From positions 124,001-188,000 of the forward strand of contig NZ_JACGYX010000003.1 in the NCBI RefSeq assembly GCF_014119005.1: 64,000 nucleotides of DNA. The letters run 5' to 3'. Positions 44,018 to 53,793 of this stretch are shown piece after piece. The position numbers and the translations under genes were made by a program. Source of the DNA: Psychrobacter sp. GP33 (GTDB lineage Bacteria > Pseudomonadota > Gammaproteobacteria > Pseudomonadales > Moraxellaceae). The notes under the pieces were generated by a model, which had not been told where the DNA came from, made no database searches, and saw nothing but the letters and a program-made list of their open reading frames with translations. Numbering within the stretch: position 1 is the first letter of the stretch; every line of letters begins with the position of its first letter.

Positions 44018-44212
44018 ATGAAAAAACTATCCATTATCGTCATACTTGCTAGTATGTTTTTGTTACAAGCTTGTGTGCACAAACTCGTTACTGTACCCGT
44101 AAAAGTTGCGTATAAAACTACCAAAGGTGTGGTTAAAGGCACCGTTGCCGTGACTAAAGCCATTATTCCGGGCGATAGTGATGACGATAAAGAAGATAAA
44201 AGGAAAAAATAA
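44018..44212 (+). CDS. Small lipoprotein, NF038104-like
   Basis: A 64-residue lipoprotein. The signal peptide ends in the lipobox LLQAC, so Cys19 should be lipidated and the mature form of 46 residues anchored in the outer or inner membrane. The mature part is basic and Val/Thr-rich (VTVPVKVAYKTTKGVVKGTVAVTK), then ends in Asp and Lys. It resembles a short lipoprotein type I recall from Acinetobacter; function unknown. AGGA stands six bases before the ATG. The purB terminator overlaps its 3' end. Confidence 0.75.
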   Translation: MKKLSIIVILASMFLLQACVHKLVTVPVKVAYKTTKGVVKGTVAVTKAIIPGDSDDDKEDKRKK

Positions 44213-44263
44213 AACCTTATTCATCGGCTATGCTGAATGACAGTTTAGCCGATGAATAAGGTT
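44213..44263 (-). terminator. Perfect 18-bp inverted repeat, purB terminator
   Basis: AACCTTATTCATCGGCTA at 44213-44230 is the exact reverse complement of 44246-44263, with a 15-base loop. On the minus strand it runs into TTTATTTTTTCC, so it can end purB transcripts. It begins at the base directly after the lipoprotein stop, and its U-tract lies within that coding region on the opposite strand. Confidence 0.75.
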
Positions 44264-44274
44264 AGCAGTTAATC

Positions 44275-44311
44275 GCAATGAGCACCTAACCGGTACTCAT
44301 TGCTTTTTTTT
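44275..44311 (+). terminator. Rho-independent terminator of the small lipoprotein gene
   Basis: GCAATGAG and CTCATTGC form a stem around a 13-base loop and run into T8. On the minus strand there is no U-tract, so it serves the rightward lipoprotein gene. Confidence 0.88.
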
Positions 44312-44325
44312 ATGCTTCAGCTGGG

Positions 44326-45732
<1,407 letters not shown>

Positions 45733-45818
45733 TCAAGTAGTGATCAGAAGGGATGGAAATTAAGAATAAATACAAGTTAAAAAATAATACAACGCTGAAA
45801 ATTTACAGAAGAATATGA

Positions 45819-47045
45819 TTAAAACCCGCAAGGCGCATCAATAGACGCAATTACGCCGCCGCCTAAACAGACTTCATCAATATAAAAGACGGCTGATTGA
45901 CCAGGGGTAACAGCACGTTGCGGTTCATCGAAAACGACACGCACCTCGCTGCCATTTTCATTAGCAGCGAATACGCTACAGGCTTGGTCGGGCTGACGAT
46001 AGCGACACTTTGCCATACAGCGTAACCCTTCATTGCTAAAGATATCAGCAGGTGGCAAACCATCGACCCAGTCCAGCTTATAAGCCTGTAACTCATTACT
46101 CAGCATCATAGGATGTTCGTGACCTTGACCGACGATTAGGCGGTTCTTATCCAAATCTTTAGCGAGTACAAACCATGGCTCTTCAGGGCGGTCTTTCACA
46201 CCGCCAATACCGATACCACCGCGCTGACCTAAAGTGTAATACATCAGCCCGTCATGCTTACCAATAATGTGACCATCGTCTGTGACAATATCGCCTTTTT
46301 GCGCAGGTAAGTACTGCTGTAAAAAGTCTTTAAAGCGGCGCTCACCAATAAAACAAATACCGGTTGAGTCTTTTTTATTGGCGGTAATTAAATCATGTGC
46401 TTCCGCAATTTGACGAACCACTGGTTTTTCAAGCTCACCCACTGGGAATAATGTTTTGGCGATTTTATCACCACCAACCGCATGTAAAAAGTAGCTTTGG
46501 TCTTTATTATTATCAAGACCGCGTAGTAATTGCGCTACTTCAATACCGTCGTTATTCTCATAATTCACGCTGCGACGCGTATAGTGACCAGTAGCGATAT
46601 AATCAGCGCCAAGCGTTAAGGCATAATCTAAAAATGCCTTAAATTTGATTTCTTTATTGCATAAAATATCGGGATTGGGCGTGCGTCCGGCTTTGTATTC
46701 GGCTAAAAAATGCTCAAAAACGCGATCCCAGTATTCCATGGCAAAGTTAGCAGTATGTAATTTTATGCCAATTTTATCGCATACCGCTTGCGCGTCGGCT
46801 AAATCGTCCATTGCCGTACAGTATTCAGTGCCGTCATCTTCTTCCCAGTTCTTCATAAACAGACCTTCGACTATAAAACCTGCCTGTTGAAGCAAAACAG
46901 CAGAGACAGAAGAGTCGACACCACCTGACATCCCAACAATCACTCGCGTGGTCGTAGGGTTTTTAATATCAGAGAGAGTCAAGGCTCGCTGGGCGCTGAC
47001 AGAATTTGGAGATTGGGTGGCGGATGTATCGGACATAGCTAACAT
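45819..47045 (-). CDS. mnmA: tRNA-uridine 2-thiolase
   Basis: A 408-residue ATP-dependent enzyme that puts sulfur on U34 of Lys, Glu and Gln tRNAs. The ATP PPi-loop SGGVDSS is at about residue 40. The two catalytic cysteines are in [14 protein letters not shown] and [25 protein letters not shown] is also typical. About 30 extra N-terminal residues precede the catalytic domain; the start could be the ATG three codons inside (MSDTSATQ). It shares with mnmG, a few kilobases away, the modification of the same wobble uridine. Confidence 0.95.
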   Translation of the reverse strand: MLAMSDTSATQSPNSVSAQRALTLSDIKNPTTTRVIVGMSGGVDSSVSAVLLQQAGFIVEGLFMKNWEEDDGTEYCTAMDDLADAQAVCDKIGIKLHTANFAMEYWDRVFEHFLAEYKAGRTPNPDILCNKEIKFKAFLDYALTLGADYIATGHYTRRSVNYENNDGIEVAQLLRGLDNNKDQSYFLHAVGGDKIAKTLFPVGELEKPVVRQIAEAHDLITANKKDSTGICFIGERRFKDFLQQYLPAQKGDIVTDDGHIIGKHDGLMYYTLGQRGGIGIGGVKDRPEEPWFVLAKDLDKNRLIVGQGHEHPMMLSNELQAYKLDWVDGLPPADIFSNEGLRCMAKCRYRQPDQACSVFAANENGSEVRVVFDEPQRAVTPGQSAVFYIDEVCLGGGVIASIDAPCGF

Positions 47046-47231
47046 AACAAAGCGCTCAACTACTTATGGTAAAATAAGCGTCATATTATAACAGCTAATT
47101 GAAACGGGTGGCGAGCTGCCCAGCTATTCGGCTATAAAATTTTAAATAATGAGTATTGATAGCTTTTAGAAATATCGTTTTATACGTTAAATTATCCCTG
47201 TATTTTATCCTTAATAAGCTTTGGAATAATC

Positions 47232-47732
47232 ATGATAAAAATCGGTCAAGGTATCGACGTTCACGCTTTTCATAATACTGGTGAGCAGCAACAATATGTG
47301 GTGCTAGCAGGTGTGCCTATTGAGCATACGCACAGTTTGCTGGCGCATTCTGATGGGGACGTGGTATTGCATGCGCTTGCTGATGCGCTACTTGGGGCGT
47401 TGGCACTTGGTGATATTGGGCAGCATTTTCCTGATACCGATGCCACGCACGCAGGTTTAGATTCGCGCATATTATTACGTTATGTTTATGGCAAAGTGCA
47501 GGCGGCAGGTTACAAGCTGGGTAATGCCGATATCACCATTATGTGTGAGCGTCCAAAAATAGCCCCTTATAATCAGGCTATGCGTGATAATATCGCCAGT
47601 GACTTACAGACAGACGTGTGCAATATTAGTGTCAAGGCGACTACCACTGAAAAATTAGGGTTTACGGGTCGACAAGAAGGCATTATGGCAAATGCCGTGG
47701 TATTATTAGTGCCGAGTGTGTCTGGCATATAA
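47232..47732 (+). CDS. ispF: 2-C-methyl-D-erythritol 2,4-cyclodiphosphate synthase
   Basis: A 166-residue enzyme of the MEP isoprenoid pathway. It forms the cyclodiphosphate with release of CMP as a homotrimer with a zinc ion. The metal ligands are the Asp and His of GIDVHAF and the His of [20 protein letters not shown]. Further hallmarks are [11 protein letters not shown] and [18 protein letters not shown] at the C-terminus. It is monocistronic here; ispD is not adjacent. Confidence 0.96.
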   Translation: MIKIGQGIDVHAFHNTGEQQQYVVLAGVPIEHTHSLLAHSDGDVVLHALADALLGALALGDIGQHFPDTDATHAGLDSRILLRYVYGKVQAAGYKLGNADITIMCERPKIAPYNQAMRDNIASDLQTDVCNISVKATTTEKLGFTGRQEGIMANAVVLLVPSVSGI

Positions 47733-47863
47733 TCTACTGATTGCTGCGTATAGCTACTGATTACGCTTGTAATAAGGCCATGATTGCCCCATGTAGCAGC
47801 AACACGCCAAATTTAATGTGAACGATCTTTTTTAAGATAAAAATTTAATAAATAGGAGTTTTT

Positions 47864-48211
47864 ATGACTGAGCAAACCCAAACCCCAGCTAGCGATGTTG
47901 AACAATTGATTCGTGATCAAATTCGTGACAACAAAGTTATTCTATACATGAAAGGCACACCGCAATTTCCGCAGTGTGGTTTTTCTGCGCGTTCTATTGA
48001 AGTGTTGACTCAAATCGGTCGTCCATTCGCGTTTGTAAACATCTTAGAAAATCCAGAAATCCGTGCGACGTTACCAAAAATTGCCAACTGGCCAACCTTT
48101 CCACAATTGTGGATTGACGGCGAATTGATGGGCGGTTCTGACATTATTTTGCAAATGTATCAATCAGGCGAGCTTAAGCCTTTGGTTGAAGCGAACAGCC
48201 CAGCTGCCTAA
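47864..48211 (+). CDS. grxD: Monothiol glutaredoxin (Grx4 type)
   Basis: A 115-residue monothiol glutaredoxin. The active site reads PQCGFSARSIEVL, the CGFS form that binds a [2Fe-2S] cluster with glutathione and delivers it to target proteins. The WPTFPQLWIDGELMGGSDIILQMY stretch holds the cis-Pro region and the glutathione-binding GG. ATAGGAG stands before the ATG. A long hairpin follows its stop. Confidence 0.95.
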   Translation: MTEQTQTPASDVEQLIRDQIRDNKVILYMKGTPQFPQCGFSARSIEVLTQIGRPFAFVNILENPEIRATLPKIANWPTFPQLWIDGELMGGSDIILQMYQSGELKPLVEANSPAA

Positions 48212-48243
48212 TATTTGCTTTAAAAGATTAATCTAAGTTTATA

Positions 48244-48280
48244 AAAGTCCGAGAAGTCCAGTACTGACTTCTCGGACTTT
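48244..48280 (+). terminator. Hairpin terminator of grxD
   Basis: AAAGTCCGAGAAGTC and GACTTCTCGGACTTT form a perfect 15-bp stem around a 7-base loop and are followed by a weak T-rich tail (ATTGTTTTTA). It lies about 30 bases after the grxD stop. Confidence 0.8.
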
Positions 48281-48385
48281 ATTGTTTTTAGTCGCAGAAA
48301 TTTTTATTGTTTTTCTGCTTTTTGACACTATATAGTGCTCAAGACTACTGCCGTATTAGTGCAAATTAAATAACAAGAGAGTGTT

Positions 48386-48922
48386 ATGAATCATCAAAAA
48401 ATAGAATCGCAAACCGTCCATCAAGAGACAGAAAACAAAGAAGCGCGTGAACAACAGGCACTTGAGTTACGCCGTGAGCGCCTAAAAGCAGAGTCTGCGC
48501 GTATTATAGACGTTGCCAACACGGAACCGCATTCTGCGTTGCGCTGTATTCATCAGCTCAGTGTGGCAGGCGGTGCAACCGAAGCCACCTATTTGGCGAT
48601 TGAACAGCGCATCATGACCGATCAAGACCCAGCCGGTGCTTATCATTTAACGTTACTGGCGCAAAGTACGCTTGATTTACCGATTGATGTGCGTCAGTTG
48701 GTCGAATTGGTCATTGCCGAAGGTGATAATCAACAACGATTAGCGTTACTTAAAAACTTGCGTGTGCCACCGGTTGATATGATTAAAACGCAAATTTTAG
48801 CCAGTAATGACAGTGACGCTATTGCACATATGAACAAGTATTTGCAAGCCAATCCACAAGGGCATGGTAGCGAACATATGCTGAGTAGTGGTCAATCTGA
48901 TCAGATTGTACCATTAAGTTAA
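48386..48922 (+). CDS. Hypothetical protein with charged N-terminus
   Basis: A 178-residue protein that I could not assign. The first 50 residues are charged and Glu/Arg/Gln-rich (ETENKEAREQQALELRRERLKAESARI), probably an alpha helix or short coiled coil. The middle is helical, rich in Leu and Ala (PHSALRCIHQLSVAGGATEATYLAIEQRIM, YHLTLLAQSTLDLPIDVRQLVELV), and the tail is Ser/Gly/Gln-rich. There is no signal peptide or membrane segment, so it should be cytoplasmic. AGAGAG lies before the ATG. It lies between grxD and mnmG, each with its own leader. Confidence 0.6.
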   Translation: MNHQKIESQTVHQETENKEAREQQALELRRERLKAESARIIDVANTEPHSALRCIHQLSVAGGATEATYLAIEQRIMTDQDPAGAYHLTLLAQSTLDLPIDVRQLVELVIAEGDNQQRLALLKNLRVPPVDMIKTQILASNDSDAIAHMNKYLQANPQGHGSEHMLSSGQSDQIVPLS

Positions 48923-49096
48923 GCTTATTTAGGATAATCCAATTTATAAAATAGGATGGCTTCTATGCAGTGGTCAGGGTCTATTTGAAGGCTGCTACTG
49001 CAAATAATTGCAAAGCATCTCAAAAAAGCATCCAAAAATTGCTATAATTACCAGCTATTAATTTTCTACAGACGACCAATGCACATTGAACAATCG

Positions 49097-49127
49097 GCAA
49101 GTTATGGTTAACGAATCAATAACTTGC
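49097..49127. repeat. 9-bp inverted repeat in the mnmG leader
   Basis: GCAAGTTAT at 49097-49105 matches ATAACTTGC at 49119-49127 with a 13-base loop. It lies 35 bases before the mnmG start and downstream of a TATAAT at 49043-49048, so it probably forms a hairpin in the leader. No U-tract follows. Confidence 0.5.
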
Positions 49128-49162
49128 AGGGCGATCGTAACCATTTGTCAAGCGAGGCATAC

Positions 49163-51058
49163 ATGCAATACCCAAAAATTTACGACGTGGTAGTGATCGG
49201 TGGCGGTCATGCTGGTACAGAAGCGGCACTGGCAGCGGCGCGTATGGGTGCGCAGACCTTGCTATTGACCCATAATATCGAAACGCTTGGGCAAATGAGT
49301 TGTAATCCGGCAATTGGTGGTATCGGTAAATCGCATCTGGTGCGTGAGATTGATGCGCTTGGCGGTGCAATGGCGCTAGCAACCGATAAATCGGGTATTC
49401 AGTTTCGGGTGTTGAATAGTCGTAAAGGGGCAGCTGTCCGAGCCACACGCGCGCAAGCGGATCGCATTTTGTATAAAGCAGCGATACGCCATACGCTTGA
49501 GAATCAGCCGAACCTTGATATATTTCAACAAGCGGCTGATGATATTTTGGTTGAAAACGGTCGCGCTACGGCGGTTGTGTCAGCCACTGGGATTGTTTTC
49601 AAAACTGAAACTGTGATTTTAACGTCAGGTACGTTTTTAGGTGGCGTTATTCATATTGGGCTTGAAAATTCAAAGGGCGGGCGCGCGGGTGATCCACCGT
49701 CTATTAAACTGGCGGATCGGTTACGTGAGTTGAAATTGCCAGTTGGTCGCCTGAAAACCGGAACGCCGGCTCGTATCGATGCGCGCAGTGTTGATTTTAG
49801 TGTCATGACCGTACAACCGGGCGATACGCCGTTGCCAGTGATGAGTTATATGGGCGATGTATCTATGCATCCTGAGCAGGTCAATTGCTATATCACCCAT
49901 ACCAATGCGCGCACGCATGATATTATTCGTGAAAATTTAGACCGCTCGCCAATGTTCTCAGGCAAAATAGAGGGCGTAGGTCCGCGTTATTGTCCATCTA
50001 TTGAAGATAAAATTCATCGCTTTGCTGATAAAGACAGCCATCAAATCTTTATCGAACCTGAGGGTTTGACCACCCATGAGCTATACCCCAATGGTATATC
50101 AACCAGCTTGCCGTTTGATGTACAGCTAGAATTTATCCATAGTATGAAAGGGTTAGAGAACGCGCACATCACGCGCCCTGGTTATGCGATTGAATACGAT
50201 TATTTTGATCCACAAAGTCTGAAACCCACTCTTGAAACCAAGTCTATCGAACGTCTGTATTTTGCGGGGCAAATCAACGGTACAACGGGCTATGAAGAAG
50301 CAGGCGTGCAAGGCTTACTAGCCGGAACCAATGCCGCATTAGTCACCACTAATAATAGTGACTTTGATATCTGGACACCACGCCGAGATCAGGCATATTT
50401 AGGTGTGCTAGTTGATGACTTGATTACCCATGGCACGACCGAACCGTATCGTATGTTTACCAGCCGCGCTGAATATCGCTTATTGCTGCGTGAAGATAAT
50501 GCGGATCAGCGTTTGACGGAAATAGGGCGTAAGCTTGGCTTGGTTGATGAGGTGCGCTGGTCAGCTTATCAAGAAAAAATGGAAGCAATTACTAAGGAAA
50601 CAGCGCGCTTAAAAGACATGTGGGCAACGCCTATCAATGATTTGGGGGCAAAAGTAAGCGCGCAAACCGGCGAGGTGTTGTCAAAAGAGTCAACGGCTTA
50701 TGACTTACTAAAACGTCCGCAAATTCATTTTCCTGATATCGCTGCCATTACGGGCTCTCAAGTCGATACCTTAGTGGGTGAGCAGATAGAAATTTCGGTT
50801 AAATATGCCGGTTATATCGACCGTCAGCAAGAAGATATCGAGCAGATGAAGCGCTTAGAAAATACGGCGCTGCCCGTAGATTTTGATTATAGCGCGGTGT
50901 CCGGCTTGTCTAATGAGGTGGTACAAAAGCTGGCGCAAGTACGTCCGGCAACCTTAGCGCAAGCGGGTCGGGTCAGCGGTGTTACTCCAGCTGCCATTCA
51001 AATTCTAGCAATGACGGTTAAAAAACAGAAAAAAGCAAAAGCGGCGTTAGCGTTATAA
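49163..51058 (+). CDS. mnmG: tRNA uridine-34 carboxymethylaminomethyl modification enzyme MnmG
   Basis: A 631-residue FAD enzyme that works with MnmE (GTPase) to put the cmnm5 group on wobble U34 of several tRNAs. The ATG at 49163 is chosen because GCGAGG precedes it and the protein then opens with [23 protein letters not shown], the FAD-binding motif; E. coli MnmG has a closely similar length (629). The family segments [37 protein letters not shown] and [16 protein letters not shown] are present. The frame is open from 49124. Confidence 0.96.
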   Translation: MQYPKIYDVVVIGGGHAGTEAALAAARMGAQTLLLTHNIETLGQMSCNPAIGGIGKSHLVREIDALGGAMALATDKSGIQFRVLNSRKGAAVRATRAQADRILYKAAIRHTLENQPNLDIFQQAADDILVENGRATAVVSATGIVFKTETVILTSGTFLGGVIHIGLENSKGGRAGDPPSIKLADRLRELKLPVGRLKTGTPARIDARSVDFSVMTVQPGDTPLPVMSYMGDVSMHPEQVNCYITHTNARTHDIIRENLDRSPMFSGKIEGVGPRYCPSIEDKIHRFADKDSHQIFIEPEGLTTHELYPNGISTSLPFDVQLEFIHSMKGLENAHITRPGYAIEYDYFDPQSLKPTLETKSIERLYFAGQINGTTGYEEAGVQGLLAGTNAALVTTNNSDFDIWTPRRDQAYLGVLVDDLITHGTTEPYRMFTSRAEYRLLLREDNADQRLTEIGRKLGLVDEVRWSAYQEKMEAITKETARLKDMWATPINDLGAKVSAQTGEVLSKESTAYDLLKRPQIHFPDIAAITGSQVDTLVGEQIEISVKYAGYIDRQQEDIEQMKRLENTALPVDFDYSAVSGLSNEVVQKLAQVRPATLAQAGRVSGVTPAAIQILAMTVKKQKKAKAALAL

Positions 51059-51165
51059 CTCATTTCAATATTGGTCGTTTTAATCTGTACTGATTTTCCC
51101 ACATTAATTTCTGATTAGTAACGAGTTGATAGCCAGTTATTCCCGAATTGCTTCTTAATTAACTA

Positions 51166-51194
51166 TAATGCCACGTTTGTTAAGCGTGGCATTA
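51166..51194. repeat. 10-bp perfect inverted repeat before the AEC transporter gene
   Basis: TAATGCCACG at 51166-51175 matches CGTGGCATTA at 51185-51194 around a 9-base loop. It lies 19 bases before the transporter start and has no U-tract, which suits an operator or a leader hairpin that covers the ribosome binding site region. Confidence 0.5.
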
Positions 51195-51213
51195 TGCTGA
51201 CCTGAGTCTGTCT

Positions 51214-52173
51214 ATGATTGCAGCCATTATATTTGCCATTACGATTATTTTGCCCAACCTGATACTTATGGGGTTGGGTTTTTTTATGCAAAAAAATGGA
51301 CAAGCCAGCAAAGCATTTATTGACCAAGCATCGAGTTTCGTATTTAACTATTGCTTACCCTGCTTATTATTTTTTAGTGTGATTAATAGTGAAGTGGATT
51401 ACGCCAAGCAAGTTATTTTAATCATGGCTGGGGTGGCGGTCACCTTTATCTTGTTTATTGGCTCAGAGATGTATGCCAGTCGCTTTATCCGTAAACCTGC
51501 GGATAAAGGGGTATTTGTCCAAGGCGTATTCCGCAGTAATATGGCTATTATTGGTCTGGCTACGGTCGCCAACGCTTATGGCGATCAGGGCTTAAGTATC
51601 GGTGCCGTTTATATGGGCGTGATAACGATTTTATTTAATATCCTTGCAGTCATTACCTTAAGTCGGGTGTCCAAAAGCGCAGAAGATACGTGGGTCAGTC
51701 GTACGCTTATGATTTTAAAAAAGCTGGCGACCAATCCGCTGATGATTGCACTCATTGGGGCATTTGCGTATAAAGCATTGGCATTACCGCCTTTAACGGG
51801 CGTGATTCAGACCACAGGGAATTTGTTAGCGGCGGTGGCATTGCCGCTAGCATTAATTTGCGCGGGTGCCAGTATTGACTTGAGGTCAATGCTGAGTCCT
51901 TCTGGGCTATCCATGCAGGCAAGTATTGGGCGTATCGTGCTTGCGCCGCTAGTAGCTATAGGCGTTGGGCTTAGTTTTGGTTTAACGGGTATGCATATGG
52001 GCGTGCTGTTTTTAATGGTAGCAGCGCCGACGGCAGCAGCAAGTTATGTGATGGCAAAGGCGATGGGCGGTAATGAGGTGCTGGCGGCAAACATTTTGGC
52101 TTTTACCACTGTCGTTGGTTTATTTGGGATGGCAATCGGAGCAGCATTGTTGCGCGGTATGGGTTTGATGTAA
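51214..52173 (+). CDS. AEC-family (auxin efflux carrier-type) transporter
   Basis: A 319-residue inner-membrane carrier with about ten hydrophobic helices. N-terminal: IIFAITIILPNLILMGLGFFM and SFVFNYCLPCLLFFSVI. Then VFVQGVFRSNMAIIGLATVANAYGDQG and ATNPLMIALIGAFAYKALALPP, and C-terminal GVLFLMVAAPTAAASYVMAKAMGG with ILAFTTVVGLFGMAIG. This is the AEC/PIN-like plan; bacterial members move malate, malonate or other organic anions, or are of unknown function. The ribosome binding site is weak. The inverted repeat just upstream may control it. Confidence 0.88.
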   Translation: MIAAIIFAITIILPNLILMGLGFFMQKNGQASKAFIDQASSFVFNYCLPCLLFFSVINSEVDYAKQVILIMAGVAVTFILFIGSEMYASRFIRKPADKGVFVQGVFRSNMAIIGLATVANAYGDQGLSIGAVYMGVITILFNILAVITLSRVSKSAEDTWVSRTLMILKKLATNPLMIALIGAFAYKALALPPLTGVIQTTGNLLAAVALPLALICAGASIDLRSMLSPSGLSMQASIGRIVLAPLVAIGVGLSFGLTGMHMGVLFLMVAAPTAAASYVMAKAMGGNEVLAANILAFTTVVGLFGMAIGAALLRGMGLM

Positions 52174-52237
52174 AAATTTTACATGAAAAAAGCTATACGT
52201 GAAAAAGTAATTTTGTCTAATGCTAAAATAACCCATT

Positions 52238-52275
52238 AAAAAAACCAGTATTGTTAAGGCAAGACTGGTTTTTTT
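52238..52275. terminator. Bidirectional terminator between the AEC and HmuY-like genes
   Basis: AAAAAAACCAGT and ACTGGTTTTTTT form a stem around a 14-base loop. It lies between two convergent genes and has a U-tract both ways. Confidence 0.88.
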
Positions 52276-52295
52276 AACGCATAACTTTGTAGAAA

Positions 52296-53657
52296 TTACT
52301 TTATTGCTGGTTGAATATCAAAGTGAAATACCCATGAGCTGGCAGCTTGAGCACTACCATTGGGATAATTGATACTGTCTAAGCGCATCCGTGCATAGCT
52401 GTTACCTTCAGCAGATCGTAGCAATACGCCTTTACTTGCGTTTTTTGCTTTAGCAGTCAACTGATGGGTTGCGCCATTGTAGATATACCAGCCAAAATCC
52501 AAATTGGGGAAACTACCAGTATAGGCAGGATTGAGATCTGAGCCTTGACGGTCAATTACCCAGCCTGTCTGCGGCTGATAGTTGCTCACAGTGGTCAAAT
52601 CCTTCAATGTTGCCTCACTGCCATCCGTCATAAATTTACTGGGAATAACTTCGCCTTTGTCCGCGCCTTCTTTATTAACGTAATAGCCATTTGGCTTGAT
52701 CGCAAGCGCACCGCCGACTTGACCTTTACTTACCTCACTGCTTGAGTCACCACCATTTAAAATCACATCGTTACGTTTAAAACCGATATGCCATGCACTG
52801 TTTTTATCAGAGCTATGTTGTCCTGTTTTTAAATTAACATATACCCATTGGTCATTGCTTGAGGCGTCAACAGTCAGGGTTTGGACATTATTCGGTAAGG
52901 CAGTATCAATCCAGCGGATTGTCGGCTGAGCTGATTTGCCGGTATCGCTATAATAATTGATAATTTGCAAAGCATAAACGGGCTTTAATACCGTGCTGTC
53001 AGTTGACGGGTCACGATAATCGGTTGTGATACGATAGACACGATTGTTAGGGTACAGTTGGTGCTTGCCTTGTAAATTGTATTCAAACCACGGTTGTTCA
53101 GCAAAAATACCACCGCTACGGTCGGCAATATAATGACTGGCAATGTCGCGCCCACTGTCAGGGTTTTGAGTTGCATTGCGATAACGTCCCAAATCCTGCC
53201 AATCCATAAGCCCAAATACGCCGCCCTTACCTGTACCTGAGCTGCCACTGTTTGACCAGAGTTTGACCCCACGTGCTTGATTTTCAAACTTCACATCCCA
53301 AGTTGTGCCACTACAATCACTGGCAGCTTGCGCATCAAAGTCATAGCACGACTGAGCGTTGGGGGCAAAATTGGTGACTTCCCAAGTGGCAGATTTGCTG
53401 AATTGTCCGGCATTCACCGGTGGCATGGGTGGGGTTCCGCCAGTATTGCCACTGCTGCCATTATTGTTGTTTCCGCCACCGCCACTATTATTATTTCCGC
53501 TGCCGTTATTGCTGCCATTATTACTACTATTAGTCGTGCTACTGCTATCATCACCACCGCAGCCTATTAAACTTAACGATAACAGACTGCTGATGGTTAA
53601 GGTGAATAAGGAGCGGGTCAATGTATTTTGATAGGAAGTAGCGGTAGAGATGGTCAT
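52296..53657 (-). CDS. HmuY-like heme-binding surface lipoprotein
   Basis: About 453 residues. The start is set at the ATG at 53657 because the signal peptide with the lipobox LIGC follows (Cys33); the open frame runs to 53753. After the lipidation site comes a 60-residue Ser/Asn/Gly linker (positions 34-90) that would hold the domain away from the membrane. The rest reads as two HmuY-type modules: TTWDVKFENQARGVKLWSNS with SGTGKGG, and WVYVNLKTGQHSSDKNSAWHIGFKRNDVILNG. HmuY of Porphyromonas captures heme; here it is the presumed partner of the TonB receptor, whose gene lies upstream in the same direction, and it sits beside HmuSTUV. The duplication is my reading. Confidence 0.75.
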   Translation of the reverse strand: MTISTATSYQNTLTRSLFTLTISSLLSLSLIGCGGDDSSSTTNSSNNGSNNGSGNNNSGGGGNNNNGSSGNTGGTPPMPPVNAGQFSKSATWEVTNFAPNAQSCYDFDAQAASDCSGTTWDVKFENQARGVKLWSNSGSSGTGKGGVFGLMDWQDLGRYRNATQNPDSGRDIASHYIADRSGGIFAEQPWFEYNLQGKHQLYPNNRVYRITTDYRDPSTDSTVLKPVYALQIINYYSDTGKSAQPTIRWIDTALPNNVQTLTVDASSNDQWVYVNLKTGQHSSDKNSAWHIGFKRNDVILNGGDSSSEVSKGQVGGALAIKPNGYYVNKEGADKGEVIPSKFMTDGSEATLKDLTTVSNYQPQTGWVIDRQGSDLNPAYTGSFPNLDFGWYIYNGATHQLTAKAKNASKGVLLRSAEGNSYARMRLDSINYPNGSAQAASSWVFHFDIQPAIK

Positions 53658-53793
53658 ATGGTTTGCATCGAAGGTTTTGATAATAGAATTTTTAGGATCT
53701 TTGTTTATTTTATTAATAGTGTTTTTATTAGAATTTTGACAGGTAAATAGCACGATAAAAATATGAACTTATAAATATGAGCTTAAGCCCTAA

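Noticed and set aside
53277..53631. Two plus-strand open frames opposite the HmuY-like gene
   Set aside because: They are shadows of the Ser/Asn/Gly low-complexity linker and read as repetitive Ile/Pro/Leu/Val runs.
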